In this document: positions 35,578-44,859 of the stretch, piece after piece | Layout: each line of letters opens with the position of its first letter | Numbering within the stretch: position 1 is the first letter of the stretch | NCBI GenBank assembly: GCA_021647205.1 | Contig: JAKIVD010000002.1 | Location: forward strand, 124,001-188,000 | DNA: 64,000 nucleotides | Source of the DNA: Bacteroidales bacterium | GTDB lineage: Bacteria; Bacteroidota; Bacteroidia; Bacteroidales; F082 | Direction of reading: 5' to 3' | Notes under the pieces: model-generated | Told to the model about the DNA's origin: nothing | The model's database searches: none | The model's input: the letters and a program-made list of their open reading frames with translations, nothing else | Made by a program: the position numbers and the translations under genes

Positions 35578-37110
35578 ATGAATCAGGAAAATATCAGGGT
35601 GCGCTTTGCCCCCAGCCCAACCGGGCCACTGCATATTGGCGGGGTGCGTACGGCGCTGTACAATTATCTTTTTGCCAAAAAGAACAAGGGTAAATTCCTT
35701 TTGCGGATTGAAGACACCGACCAGACCCGTTTTGTGCCGGGTGCCGAAGAATACATCCTGGAGGCCTTTAAATGGTGCGGAATTGAATTTGATGAAGGAA
35801 TCGGGAAGGGAGGCCCATTCGCCCCTTATAAGCAGTCAGAACGCTCCGAAATCTACAAACAGTTTGTAGACCAATTGCTGGAATCGGGTGATGCGTATTT
35901 TGCCTTTGATACACCGGAAGAACTATCTGCCATCCGAAAGCAGTTTGAAAGCGAAAAGAAGACGTTTACTTACAATGCTACTGAACGCAACAAACTGAAA
36001 AATTCACTTTCGCTCAGCAAGGCGGAAACAGCAGAGTTACTCGAAAATAACGCCCCTTACGTTATCCGCTTTAAAATGCCCGAAAACAAAGTGGTGGTGA
36101 TGAACGACCTCATCCGGGGCAGGGTAGAAGTGAACACCCGGGTGCTCGACGACAAGGTGCTTTTTAAATCTGACGGCCTGCCCACCTACCATTTGGCCAA
36201 TGTGGTTGACGACCACCTGATGGAGATCAGCCACGTCATCCGCGGCGAGGAGTGGCTGCCCTCGCTGCCATTGCACGTTTTGCTTTACGAAGCGCTGGGC
36301 TTCGAAAAGCCCGAATTTGCCCACCTCCCCCTTTTGCTCAAACCCGACGGAAACGGCAAACTCAGCAAGCGCGACGGCGACCGGCTGGGGTTCCCTGTTT
36401 TTCCACTTGAATGGACTGATCCGAAAACCGGTGCTGTTTCCAGTGGCTATCGCGAAGACGGTTACTTCCCCGAAGCCTTCATCAATATGCTGGCCTTACT
36501 GGGCTGGAACCCGGGGGATGAAAGGGAACTATTTACATTGGACGAACTGGCCGAATCCTTCACGCTTGAGCGGGTTGGAAAATCAGGTTCCAAATTCGAT
36601 GCAGAAAAGGCCAAATGGTTCAACCATCAGTATTTGATCCAAAAAAGTAATGAAGAACTGGCCACACTATTTCTTCCCGTTCTTGAACAAGAAGGTGTAG
36701 AAACTGATTTTTCGAAAGTAGTGCAGGTTGTTGGCCTGATCAAAGAACGCGCCCATTTTGTTTCCGAGTTTTGGGAACAATCAGCTTTCTTTTTCAAAGC
36801 CCCCGAAACCTATGATGCCAAAGCCGTGAAGAAACGCTGGAAAGCACAATCCTACGACCAAATGGCCGAACTGAAAGAAATTCTTTCTGGTATTGACGTT
36901 TTCACTTCAGAAAATACAGAAACCATCACCAAAGCCTGGATTGAGAAGAAAGAATACGGCATGGGCGCCATCATGAATGCTTTCCGTTTGCTCATCGTCG
37001 GCGCACCAAAAGGCCCGCATTTGTTCGATATTATTGCTATTATCGGGAAGCAGGAAACCCTCGAAAGGCTGGAACGCGGATTGAACAAGCTGGGAAAGAA
37101 AGAATCATAG
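35578..37110 (+). CDS. gltX: Glutamyl-tRNA synthetase
   Basis: The enzyme charges tRNA-Glu. The class I signatures are both present: [20 protein letters not shown] (HIGH motif) near residue 12 and KLSKRDGDR (KMSKS motif) near residue 260. The anticodon-binding C-terminal half is complete. The 510 residues are the usual length. From memory, folB often follows gltX closely in Bacteroidota; here a DUF4143 ATPase gene intervenes. Confidence 0.97.
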   Translation: MNQENIRVRFAPSPTGPLHIGGVRTALYNYLFAKKNKGKFLLRIEDTDQTRFVPGAEEYILEAFKWCGIEFDEGIGKGGPFAPYKQSERSEIYKQFVDQLLESGDAYFAFDTPEELSAIRKQFESEKKTFTYNATERNKLKNSLSLSKAETAELLENNAPYVIRFKMPENKVVVMNDLIRGRVEVNTRVLDDKVLFKSDGLPTYHLANVVDDHLMEISHVIRGEEWLPSLPLHVLLYEALGFEKPEFAHLPLLLKPDGNGKLSKRDGDRLGFPVFPLEWTDPKTGAVSSGYREDGYFPEAFINMLALLGWNPGDERELFTLDELAESFTLERVGKSGSKFDAEKAKWFNHQYLIQKSNEELATLFLPVLEQEGVETDFSKVVQVVGLIKERAHFVSEFWEQSAFFFKAPETYDAKAVKKRWKAQSYDQMAELKEILSGIDVFTSENTETITKAWIEKKEYGMGAIMNAFRLLIVGAPKGPHLFDIIAIIGKQETLERLERGLNKLGKKES

Positions 37111-37193
37111 TCTCCATTTGTAATGGGGGTTTTGCTACTTAATCTCCATTTAAAATGGCAATTATTTAAATATCTTTGCATTTGAAATGGAGA
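37111..37193. repeat. Three palindromic repeats TCTCCATTT..AATGGAGA ahead of the DUF4143 gene
   Basis: Copies lie at 37111-37129 (TCTCCATTTGTAATGGGG), 37143-37158 (TCTCCATTTAAAATGG) and 37179-37193 (CATTTGAAATGGAGA). The half site is AATGGAGA. Copies 1 and 2 are 32 bases apart and copies 2 and 3 about 36. Copy 3 lies between the -33 and -7 elements of the promoter, where a bound protein would block RNA polymerase. Confidence 0.6.
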
Positions 37194-37206
37194 TTGCTTA
37201 CTTTTG
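37175..37206 (+). promoter_or_regulatory. Promoter of the DUF4143 ATPase gene
   Basis: TTTG (37175-37178) and TACTTTTG (37199-37206) are 20 bases apart, a full match to the Bacteroidota promoter. A second perfect -7-like element, TATCTTTG, is at 37171-37178. The palindrome at 37179-37193 fills the spacer. Confidence 0.6.
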
Positions 37207-37224
37207 CCACATAAAAGTAAGTAA

Positions 37225-38478
37225 ATGATAAGCAGGAATGTTCTTCTTGATGTAATTGCAGATCAGTCTCAGTTAAAATGGAGCAACAGTTTTATTCCCC
37301 GATCTCCGGGATTCATCAAAGCTGGCAAGGAGATTGTCATTTTGTCGGGAATAAGGCGTTGCGGCAAATCAACACTTTTACACGAACTCAGGCAGCATAA
37401 CGATGAAAGCGATTACTACCTGAATTTCGATGATGAAAGACTGATTAATTTCAGTGTTGATGATTTCCAATCGCTTTATGAACTATTTATCGAACTTTAC
37501 GGGCTTCAGCATACATTTTATTTTGACGAAATACAAAATATTCCAAATTGGGAACGATTTGTCAGAAGGCTGTATGATTATGATAATAAAATTTATGTCA
37601 CGGGGTCTAATGCCAGTATGCTCAGCCGTGAGCTAGGAACACATCTTACCGGCAGGTTCATCAAAAAAGAGTTGTATCCGTTTTCTTTTGCAGAGTTTAT
37701 CACCTTTACTGATCGTAAAATAGATTATTCGCATTTACTGTCATCAGAAATCAAGGCCTCGCTTAAATCCAGTTTTGTAAAATACTTTAATACCGGAGGT
37801 TTCCCTGAATATATTCATCACCAAAACAATGAGTATCTCCAATCTCTTTACCAAAGTATTTTTTACAGGGATGTGATGGTTCGCAATAAGATAACAAATG
37901 AGCGTGAATTTTTAGAATTGATCTATTTTTTATCCTCCAATATTGGTAAACCGTTTTCACATAGCAGTCTTGCAAAAGCAGTGAACATACAGAGCCCGAC
38001 AACCATCAGGCAGTATATTTCTTATTTGGAAGACACCTATTTGTTTTTCAGTATCAATCGTTTTAATTACTCTTTAAAAAAGCAGGTTTACAGCCAGAAA
38101 AAAGGCTATTTCATCGATCATGTGCTGGCCCGACAAATTGGCTTTCGTTTTTCAGAGGACAAAGGGCGGGCATTGGAAAATCTTATTTTTATTGAACTTA
38201 AACGTCGGGCTTATGAAATATACTATCATTCACAAAAACACGAATGTGATTTTGTCGCCAGAAAAAATGGTAAAATTGTGCTTCTTGTACAGGTAGCGGT
38301 TTCGATGATGGACAATCAAACAAGAAACAGGGAGCTGAATGGTCTTGTCGAAGCAATGGAGGTTTATGGATTAGACAAAGGGCTTATTATTACTGAGATG
38401 GAGGAAGAAATAATAACAATTGATAACAAGGAAATTACGGTTGTCCCGGCCTGGAAATGGCTATTAAAATTAAACTAA
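37225..38478 (+). CDS. DUF4143 AAA-type ATPase (ATP-binding protein)
   Basis: The 417-residue protein has Walker A SGIRRCGKSTLL (about residue 48), Walker B TFYFDEIQNI, a sensor segment YVTGSNASMLSRELGTHL, a winged-helix middle (FSHSSLAKAVNIQSPTTIRQYISYLEDTYL) and a C-terminal PD-(D/E)xK-like DUF4143 region (ECDFVARKNGKIVLLVQV). The family is widespread and multicopy in Bacteroidota with no settled function. The gene is AT-rich: a sampled 60-base line (from 37441) has 18 G+C, against 39 in a gltX line (from 36241). Its stop overlaps the folB ATG (TAATG). Composition and position suggest insertion between gltX and folB. Confidence 0.88.
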   Translation: MISRNVLLDVIADQSQLKWSNSFIPRSPGFIKAGKEIVILSGIRRCGKSTLLHELRQHNDESDYYLNFDDERLINFSVDDFQSLYELFIELYGLQHTFYFDEIQNIPNWERFVRRLYDYDNKIYVTGSNASMLSRELGTHLTGRFIKKELYPFSFAEFITFTDRKIDYSHLLSSEIKASLKSSFVKYFNTGGFPEYIHHQNNEYLQSLYQSIFYRDVMVRNKITNEREFLELIYFLSSNIGKPFSHSSLAKAVNIQSPTTIRQYISYLEDTYLFFSINRFNYSLKKQVYSQKKGYFIDHVLARQIGFRFSEDKGRALENLIFIELKRRAYEIYYHSQKHECDFVARKNGKIVLLVQVAVSMMDNQTRNRELNGLVEAMEVYGLDKGLIITEMEEEIITIDNKEITVVPAWKWLLKLN

Positions 38479-38828
38479 TGTCAACAATCTCAATCGAAGG
38501 AATGGAGTTTTTTGCCTACCACGGCTGCTTTAAGGAAGAGCAGGTGATCGGCACCAAATTCAATATAGACCTGTTTATGGAAGTGGACACCGCTACTGCC
38601 GAGCAAAGCGACCGGCTGGAAGATACGGTGAATTACCAGGCTGTTTACCGGTTGGTGAAACAGGAAATGGACAGTAAATCCCACCTGCTGGAACATGTTG
38701 GCAGAAGGGTACTTGAAAGCATCAGGGGCGCCTTTCCGCAGATAGAAAAAGCCAAAATCAAAATCAGAAAACTCAATCCGCCCCTTGGCGGAAAAATGGA
38801 TTTCGTAAGCTTAGAACTGGAATTGTGA
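38478..38828 (+). CDS. folB: Dihydroneopterin aldolase FolB
   Basis: FolB converts 7,8-dihydroneopterin to 6-hydroxymethyl-dihydropterin in folate synthesis. The family start ISIEGMEFFAYHGCFKEEQVIGTKF is complete, including the active-site region, and the C-terminus reads KIRKLNPPLGGKMDFV. I use the ATG at 38478, which shares its A with the TAA stop of the ATPase gene; the earlier in-frame ATG at 38457 lies inside that gene. It overlaps the next gene by one base (TGATG). Confidence 0.92.
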   Translation: MSTISIEGMEFFAYHGCFKEEQVIGTKFNIDLFMEVDTATAEQSDRLEDTVNYQAVYRLVKQEMDSKSHLLEHVGRRVLESIRGAFPQIEKAKIKIRKLNPPLGGKMDFVSLELEL

Positions 38829-39010
38829 TGAAACTCAATCTGACAGAAAAAGAAAGCTGTCCCCGCTGCGGGGCAAAGTTCGATTGCAGCAAATCGGGAA
38901 AATGCTGGTGCTTTGAGGTGGATGTGCCACCATCGGTGCTTGAAAAGATTGATGCTGAGTATAGCTCCTGCCTTTGCCCTGATTGCCTTGAAGTACGATC
39001 ATCATCCTGA
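38828..39010 (+). CDS. Cysteine-rich CWC family protein
   Basis: The small protein of about 60 residues has paired cysteines (CPRCG, FDCSKSGKCWCF, CLCPDC), matching the cysteine-rich CWC family, a probable zinc-binding fold of unknown role. ATG 38828 overlaps the folB stop (TGATG), so translation is coupled to folB. I see no further gene in the 150 bases before the next coding region. Confidence 0.75.
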   Translation: MKLNLTEKESCPRCGAKFDCSKSGKCWCFEVDVPPSVLEKIDAEYSSCLCPDCLEVRSSS

Positions 39011-39160
39011 TGCGGATCAACCCCGGGATAAAAAGACAGGGGCTTTGCCAACCGTTTTTCTTATTTTTACAACAGCATTCTATTTGCTTGCCGTACAGCT
39101 CATGCAACGAATGATTCAAATACTTTGTCGTCTATTGTACGACACACTAAATCAATCGTT

Positions 39161-42100
39161 ATGAAAAAGTTCTTTAGACTTTGTACTTATTGTTTTTTCA
39201 TCTTTTTCTCTATTTATTCTTCCCCTGCAGTATGCCACTCCCAAACTCTTTCCGTTAATAACCCCGCCTGGTTGCAGGGCACAGTAACCGACTTCAACAA
39301 TGGCAGCCCAATCGCCAATGTTACGGTAACGGCCATGGCTGCCGATACTTTTTTTACCGAAACAGCGGCAAATGGCACTTACAGCCTCACGGTTGACGAA
39401 GACACTTACGATGTGTCTTTCGAACTGATTGGCCTCAAAACAGTGATTGTTTCCGACACCTTTGCCGCTGCTGGTTTACTGACAGAAGTAAGTGTTTCAC
39501 TCTGCGATGAACCTTATCCGGTTCCCTGGGTTTTTGCTGATCCTAATCAAGCCGATACAGAAATATTGATTACATGGGGTGCTCCTGAAGGTCCCTATGA
39601 AGTAATTTACGAAGACGGCACAGCCGAAGACTTTTTTATGTGGGCGCAAACAGGAGCCGCTTCGGCTGTCCGCTTTACACCCAACGGCTATCCGGCAACG
39701 GTTGAAGGCGGCCGCGTTTTTGTGGGCGATGGCAGTTTTCCTTCCGGAGCCGATTTTCTGGGGGAAGATTTTTCCATCGGTGTACTGGATGACGACGGGC
39801 CCGACGGTTTGCCCGGAACGGTTCTGGATTCCATTACCGTTACCGTTGACAATTACTACTGGGTGGAGTTTGAGGGCCTGAACACTGTGATCGACTCCGG
39901 CGATTTCTACCTCGTGATGTGGCAACTGGAAACACCTCCACAGGCAGCGCCCATTGGTATCGACAATGATTTTCCAAAAGCATACCGTTCGTACCTTGCC
40001 CCGGATGGCAGCACCTGGTCAAGCTCTCCTTACCAGGATTTCATGTTGCGGGCCACCGTCAGCAGCAAGAATCAAAACACTTCTTTTGTTAAATACGATG
40101 TCTCATGGATTGATGGTTTTGACCCGGATGCCGGGGAAGGACCTGAAGACGGGATTCTGCATCATAGAGCGTACCCAGGACTACCTGTATTTAATGAATG
40201 GAATTGGGGGCCACAACCCCCGGGTTTTTACGCCTGGGCTGTGCGGGCACTTTATGCGTGTGACACCTCCGTGTGGACTTACTCCAACGTGGTTGCCCAC
40301 CTGCTGGACAATGAAGTGCGCATTCGCATTGACCTTTCCAACGACAGCACACCGGAAAATGTGAACGTTTTAATGGTGGGTAACAACTACCCCTATCAGG
40401 AGTTTCAGGAAGTGGCCACTGTTTTGCCCGGCGACAGCCTGGCCGAGATGTTTGTTGACAGTGCCATCGACGGCCTCTACGACCTGCATGTTTCCAAAGC
40501 CGGATTTGAGGATTACGTGATTGAGGATGTGGAGATTTTAACCGACAGTGTGGTACCGGCCGAATTGCAGGAACTCACTTACCCTGTCCGGAATCTTTTT
40601 GTTGATTCACTGACTTCTGTGGCAACATGGGATGTGCCGCTGATCACTCAATTGGCGCTGGAAGATTTTGAGGAAGAAACGTTTCCGCCAGAGGGGTGGG
40701 CGATTGACGAGGGAACAGGCGGCATGTCCTGGACACGTGAAAATGACGGATGGGGGGAATTTTTCCAACCACCGCCCGGTGACGGCTTTTACGCATTTAT
40801 TACTTCGACAGTCGGTCCCACTGCTACAGACGTGTATTTGATCACCCCGGAACTGGACCTCCGTCAAAGCCAGGATTTTACTTTGAATTTTGACCATTAC
40901 TTCACCGGATTGCACAACACTGATGCATCAATAAAATACAGTACCGACAGTTGTTTAAGCTGGACTGTTTTAGAAGATATTTCTGCTGTGGAAGAATATG
41001 CCTGGGAATCAATCAAGATAGATTTGTCCTCTATTTCCGGAAAAGACAGCATTGACAGGGTTTGGTTGGCTTTTTATGTCACCGATCATTCTTCAACAGG
41101 CTCAGGCTGGGCGGTTGACAATGTTTCGGTTACCGCCGGACAGGCAGCACCCACCGGATACTATGTGTATTTAGACGGTGCGCTTGTGGACGAAACCACA
41201 GCAGACGATACCTCCTTCTTTTTCCCCGATTTGATTTACGGGCAAACCTATACCGCTTCGGTACGCGCCGATTATTCCAGTGGCCTTTCGGAACCGGTGG
41301 AGTACACCTGGACATCGGGTTATTTATACCCGCCACGCGAACAGGGTAACACCTATCAGACAGATGAAGACCAGGTACCTTTGTTTTGGCTTCCCCCCAT
41401 GAAAATTGACAGCATTGTCGAAAAAGCACCTGTTGTTTACGGCCCCCTTTCCGTCGAAAACAGGGACACTGTTTTCGGGCACGTACCGGATGGGCTTACA
41501 GCTTTTAAAATCTATCGGGACGGAGAATGGATTGGCGATGTGGCTTACAACGGGGAAGGGGTCAACGATACTTTGTTCTACACGACACCCCCGCTGGATC
41601 CGGCTGACTATGTTTTTCAAATCACCGCCATCTACGATTTGGAAGTTTTCGGTTTTCCCGGTGAAGTGGGCGAATCGGCCCCCGATACGCCCGACACGGT
41701 CCGGGTGATTTGGGGAAATGAACTTCCTTTCTTAGAAAGCTGGGACGAAGGCGGATTTGCCATCAACGGCTGGCGTTTGGAGGGGGACGGCTGGGTGATC
41801 AGCAATGACATTGGCGACCCCGAACCTTCGGCAGAATTTCTGTCCGCGATGATCATTGGCGACAGTGTTTACAGCGCAACACTGACAAGTAACCCCTTGC
41901 TTGGAACCGGACTGACCGAAGGCGACATTTATCTCGACTTCAACCTCAGACTGGACGATCTGAATCCGACAGGCGAAGAAAAACTGTTGGTTGAAATTAC
42001 CGACGATGCAGGAAAAACATGGCATCAGCTTCCCGAAATCGACAACCTGGCTGGCAGCTTTGATTTTGAAGAGGGTTTTTACCACATCAACATTTCCAAA

Positions 42101-43321
42101 TACGCGATGGGCAAAGCCTTCCACATCCGCTTTACGGCAAGCGGGCAAAATGCTTCGGACATCGAAGCCTGGTTTATCGACAACATTCATGTTTTTCGTA
42201 GCTGTCGTGCCCCTGACAATCTGGAAGGAACCTATGTTTGGCAGGCCGGCGACTGGGGTGCGGAAATTAAATGGGACGCACCGGAACTCCCCGTAGAAGG
42301 CGGAGGATGGCTGTTTTGGGACAACAGCGTTTACGACAGCGGGGTGGGACTTACCAGTGGCGGAACCTGGTCCATAGCACAACGCTGGGATGCCGGGCAA
42401 CTGAAAGACTGGAATGGAACGGATTGGACAGGCACCCAAATTACCAAGATGAGTTTTGTTTTGAACGATGACGGTTTTAGCAAAATCACCCTGAAAATCT
42501 GGAGTGGCCCTCAAGCAGGGACATTGTTGTACGAGCAGGATGTAAACGACCCGGTTATTGGTGACTGGCTGGAAGTAAGCCTTGATGAACCGGTTGACTT
42601 TGATACCGACGAGGAATTGTGGATTGGTTACACCATCCACGACCAGCCGGCCAACCGTTTCCCCGGCGCTATCGACGAAGGCTCCGCGGTACCAGGTTAT
42701 GGTGACATGATTTCCATTGATGACGGGGCTACGTGGGACAGGCTTTCGGAGTATGGTTTTAACAACAACTGGCTTATCCACGCCTACGCGGCCCCCCCTT
42801 CTTCCGGTTCACCGATAGCCCCGGCCGGTTTTAATCTGTACCGGCAGGAAGTAGAGATAGATGACGATTATCTGTTGTACGACTTTGTTACCTTCACCGA
42901 AGATCAATATGCCTACAGCTATTTTGACAAAGCACCGGCGGTGAGTAGCGGACAAACCTACAATTACAAGGTAACAAGCTGGTGGCAAAGCGAAACCGAT
43001 TCCTGTGAATCTGTCCCGGCTTTAACGATTCCGATGACTGAAGATTATGTCACCGTGCTGGTTACTGCTGTTGAAGACGAAAAAGAAAGCGGGCTCAGCC
43101 TGTTCCCCAACCCTGCAGCAAACAGTCTTCACCTCCGTTCCACGGTTCCCGTGAAACGGATAAGGGTTTTCAATTACACGGGCCAGGTAGTGTTCGACCG
43201 GGAGACCGGCGGGGTTCAATCGGCAACAATCAATACCTCTTTGTTTGAATCGGGGGTTTATCTGCTGCGCATCCACACGGCGAACGGCGTGCTGACAAAG
43301 CGGGTAGTGGTCAGCCGCTAA
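39161..43321 (+). CDS. Large secreted adhesin-like protein with T9SS sorting domain
   Basis: The 1386-residue product starts at ATG 39161 with signal peptide MKKFFRLCTYCFFIFFSIY; the frame opens 12 codons earlier without a signal-like start. Domains in order are a carboxypeptidase-regulatory-like beta sandwich (WLQGTVTDFNNGSPIANVTV), unassigned beta-rich segments, a choice-of-anchor J / cleaved-adhesin domain (about 500-680, EDFEEETFPPEGW, ending GSGWAVDNVSV), Fn3-like parts, a second anchor-J-like domain (about 860-1020), and a terminal T9SS type A domain (LSLFPNPAANSLHL, ending TKRVVVSR). It is probably displayed on the surface and binds or anchors; no enzymatic motif is seen. Confidence 0.87.
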   Translation: MKKFFRLCTYCFFIFFSIYSSPAVCHSQTLSVNNPAWLQGTVTDFNNGSPIANVTVTAMAADTFFTETAANGTYSLTVDEDTYDVSFELIGLKTVIVSDTFAAAGLLTEVSVSLCDEPYPVPWVFADPNQADTEILITWGAPEGPYEVIYEDGTAEDFFMWAQTGAASAVRFTPNGYPATVEGGRVFVGDGSFPSGADFLGEDFSIGVLDDDGPDGLPGTVLDSITVTVDNYYWVEFEGLNTVIDSGDFYLVMWQLETPPQAAPIGIDNDFPKAYRSYLAPDGSTWSSSPYQDFMLRATVSSKNQNTSFVKYDVSWIDGFDPDAGEGPEDGILHHRAYPGLPVFNEWNWGPQPPGFYAWAVRALYACDTSVWTYSNVVAHLLDNEVRIRIDLSNDSTPENVNVLMVGNNYPYQEFQEVATVLPGDSLAEMFVDSAIDGLYDLHVSKAGFEDYVIEDVEILTDSVVPAELQELTYPVRNLFVDSLTSVATWDVPLITQLALEDFEEETFPPEGWAIDEGTGGMSWTRENDGWGEFFQPPPGDGFYAFITSTVGPTATDVYLITPELDLRQSQDFTLNFDHYFTGLHNTDASIKYSTDSCLSWTVLEDISAVEEYAWESIKIDLSSISGKDSIDRVWLAFYVTDHSSTGSGWAVDNVSVTAGQAAPTGYYVYLDGALVDETTADDTSFFFPDLIYGQTYTASVRADYSSGLSEPVEYTWTSGYLYPPREQGNTYQTDEDQVPLFWLPPMKIDSIVEKAPVVYGPLSVENRDTVFGHVPDGLTAFKIYRDGEWIGDVAYNGEGVNDTLFYTTPPLDPADYVFQITAIYDLEVFGFPGEVGESAPDTPDTVRVIWGNELPFLESWDEGGFAINGWRLEGDGWVISNDIGDPEPSAEFLSAMIIGDSVYSATLTSNPLLGTGLTEGDIYLDFNLRLDDLNPTGEEKLLVEITDDAGKTWHQLPEIDNLAGSFDFEEGFYHINISKYAMGKAFHIRFTASGQNASDIEAWFIDNIHVFRSCRAPDNLEGTYVWQAGDWGAEIKWDAPELPVEGGGWLFWDNSVYDSGVGLTSGGTWSIAQRWDAGQLKDWNGTDWTGTQITKMSFVLNDDGFSKITLKIWSGPQAGTLLYEQDVNDPVIGDWLEVSLDEPVDFDTDEELWIGYTIHDQPANRFPGAIDEGSAVPGYGDMISIDDGATWDRLSEYGFNNNWLIHAYAAPPSSGSPIAPAGFNLYRQEVEIDDDYLLYDFVTFTEDQYAYSYFDKAPAVSSGQTYNYKVTSWWQSETDSCESVPALTIPMTEDYVTVLVTAVEDEKESGLSLFPNPAANSLHLRSTVPVKRIRVFNYTGQVVFDRETGGVQSATINTSLFESGVYLLRIHTANGVLTKRVVVSR

Positions 43322-43468
43322 ACGTTTTCACTGGCTGGCCGGAATTAGGCATAGCCTCCGTTTTCAATAGAATTTATGCGTTGCAAAAGCAGTGATTTGG
43401 AAAGAGTTTGTTATTTTCCATCCTCGCATATTTTTTCTACTTTTACAATGTCTTTAAATTTTGAACTT

Positions 43469-44026
43469 ATGAAATCAAATCTTTTTGTCAACTGGTGGGT
43501 TTTTGCCCTCAACGGTGTCATCGCCTTACTGTACGGCTTGCTGGCCATTTTTGCCCCGGTCGATACGCTTAAGGTGATCATCACCTATTTTGGTATTGTT
43601 GTGCTGATCATTGGTGCGGCCCTGCTGATCGGCGCCATCAGCAATGCCCGGAAAGGGTATCCGTATTTTTCTGATTTAATCAGCGCCATTGTAGCCATCG
43701 CCCTTGGGGCTGTGCTGGCGTTTTACACCAGCTCGGCCATTAAAATATTCATGTACATCGTGGGCGGCTGGGCCCTCCTTGTGGGGATTGTTCAACTGGT
43801 CATGCTTGCCCGTGACGAAACCCCGCCGGGCTCAAAAAAATCATTGCTGGTCAACGGACTGGTAACTTTGGGATTCGGGATTCTTTTGTTTTTTACCCCG
43901 CTCGGAACGGCCTCGGCACTGGTTTGGATTTCTGGCATCCTGGCTTTTATCATCGGGATCATGCTCATCGTTCTGGGCATGCAAATGAAAAACATTACGG
44001 TGGAATATGAAGATGCGGAGGAGTAA
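43469..44026 (+). CDS. HdeD/DUF308 family membrane protein
   Basis: About 185 residues with six hydrophobic segments, starting NLFVNWWVFALNGVIALLYGLL. This is the DUF308/HdeD fold, linked in E. coli to acid resistance; the role here is unproven. The frame is open from 43376, but the hydrophobic core begins with ATG 43469, and a TACTTTTAC promoter-like element lies near 43438-43446, which rules out the earlier starts. It converges with the next gene across a strong hairpin. Confidence 0.8.
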   Translation: MKSNLFVNWWVFALNGVIALLYGLLAIFAPVDTLKVIITYFGIVVLIIGAALLIGAISNARKGYPYFSDLISAIVAIALGAVLAFYTSSAIKIFMYIVGGWALLVGIVQLVMLARDETPPGSKKSLLVNGLVTLGFGILLFFTPLGTASALVWISGILAFIIGIMLIVLGMQMKNITVEYEDAEE

Positions 44027-44037
44027 CCCCACCTAAA

Positions 44038-44056
44038 TCCTCCCCAAAGGGGAGGA
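44038..44056. terminator. Strong hairpin between convergent genes
   Basis: TCCTCCCC (44038-44045) and GGGGAGGA (44049-44056) are exact inverted repeats around AAA. A further partial copy, CTTGGGGAGG, follows. It lies between two gene ends and probably stops transcription from both sides. Confidence 0.6.
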
Positions 44057-44088
44057 CTTGGGGAGGCTCCGAATATTTAATGCCTTTT

Positions 44089-44859
44089 TTATTGCAACTC
44101 CTTATCAACAAGCCGTTGCAGGTTGTTGACCCACACCATTGGATTGGTATTTAAACTGCTGTTGTAAATCATTTCACTGTTTTTGTTAAGGATAATAATG
44201 CTTGGAACACCGTTGAGGTTGTACTTTTCACGATAGTACCCGTAATTATTTGTTGAAACCAAAACCGGAAAAGCATCCTGTGAGTTTATCTCCGCTCTAT
44301 TCGTATCGGTAAAGGTATCAACGAATAGTGTATCTGTCGGCAAACTGTCGTTTCTGCTGAATAAATACTCCATCCAGTTGAGCATAAAAATATAATACAC
44401 GGCTGTAATAAACAGGAACAGCTAAATAAACAAGGCCGGCTTTGTTTTGTTCAACATGCCTTTGTTGTAAAATTTCGCAAACAAAAACGACAGGAATACG
44501 CTGAAAACAATGAACAGGAATTTTAGGAAAGACAATTCCCTTAAACCACTGAAGGCCAAAAACAAGAAACCAAATGGCAGCGTTAGTACTGCCGCAACAA
44601 CAAACTTGTTTATCTTGGTTTTCAGGAATAAAACCAGTCCAAAACAAAAATAACTGAGTCCTGAAACGACAGCAGAAAACGGGTGGTCAACAAAAACTGA
44701 TGCGCGATACAGCACAATACCCAGCAATGCAAAAAAAATGACCAGACTCAAATCTCGGTTTCTGACGATAACTTTCAACAACCAACCGATTGCATATGCG
44801 ATAAAGAAAACAAAAAAGTAATAGGCAAAACCAATTACTAACTTAGCCGGGCTTCTCAT
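44089..44859 (-). pseudogene. Six-helix membrane protein fused to a thioredoxin-like domain, interrupted by one TAG
   Basis: Two open stretches, 44859-44425 and 44421-44089, are in the same frame and separated only by a TAG codon at 44424-44422. The first encodes five membrane helices and the start of a sixth (PALFI); the second continues it (LFLFITAVYYIFML) and then a thioredoxin-like domain with a cis-Pro-type strand (LNGVPSIIILN) but no CxxC. The stop thus falls inside a membrane helix. The ATG at 44859 shares its A with the recJ stop (TGATG). It could be a recent pseudogene, a sequence error or readthrough. I do not know the family. Confidence 0.65.

Noticed and set aside
41732-42781. 349-codon minus-strand ORF inside the T9SS adhesin-like gene
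   Set aside because: Shadow frame of a well-supported gene with sorting domain; no recognisable motifs.
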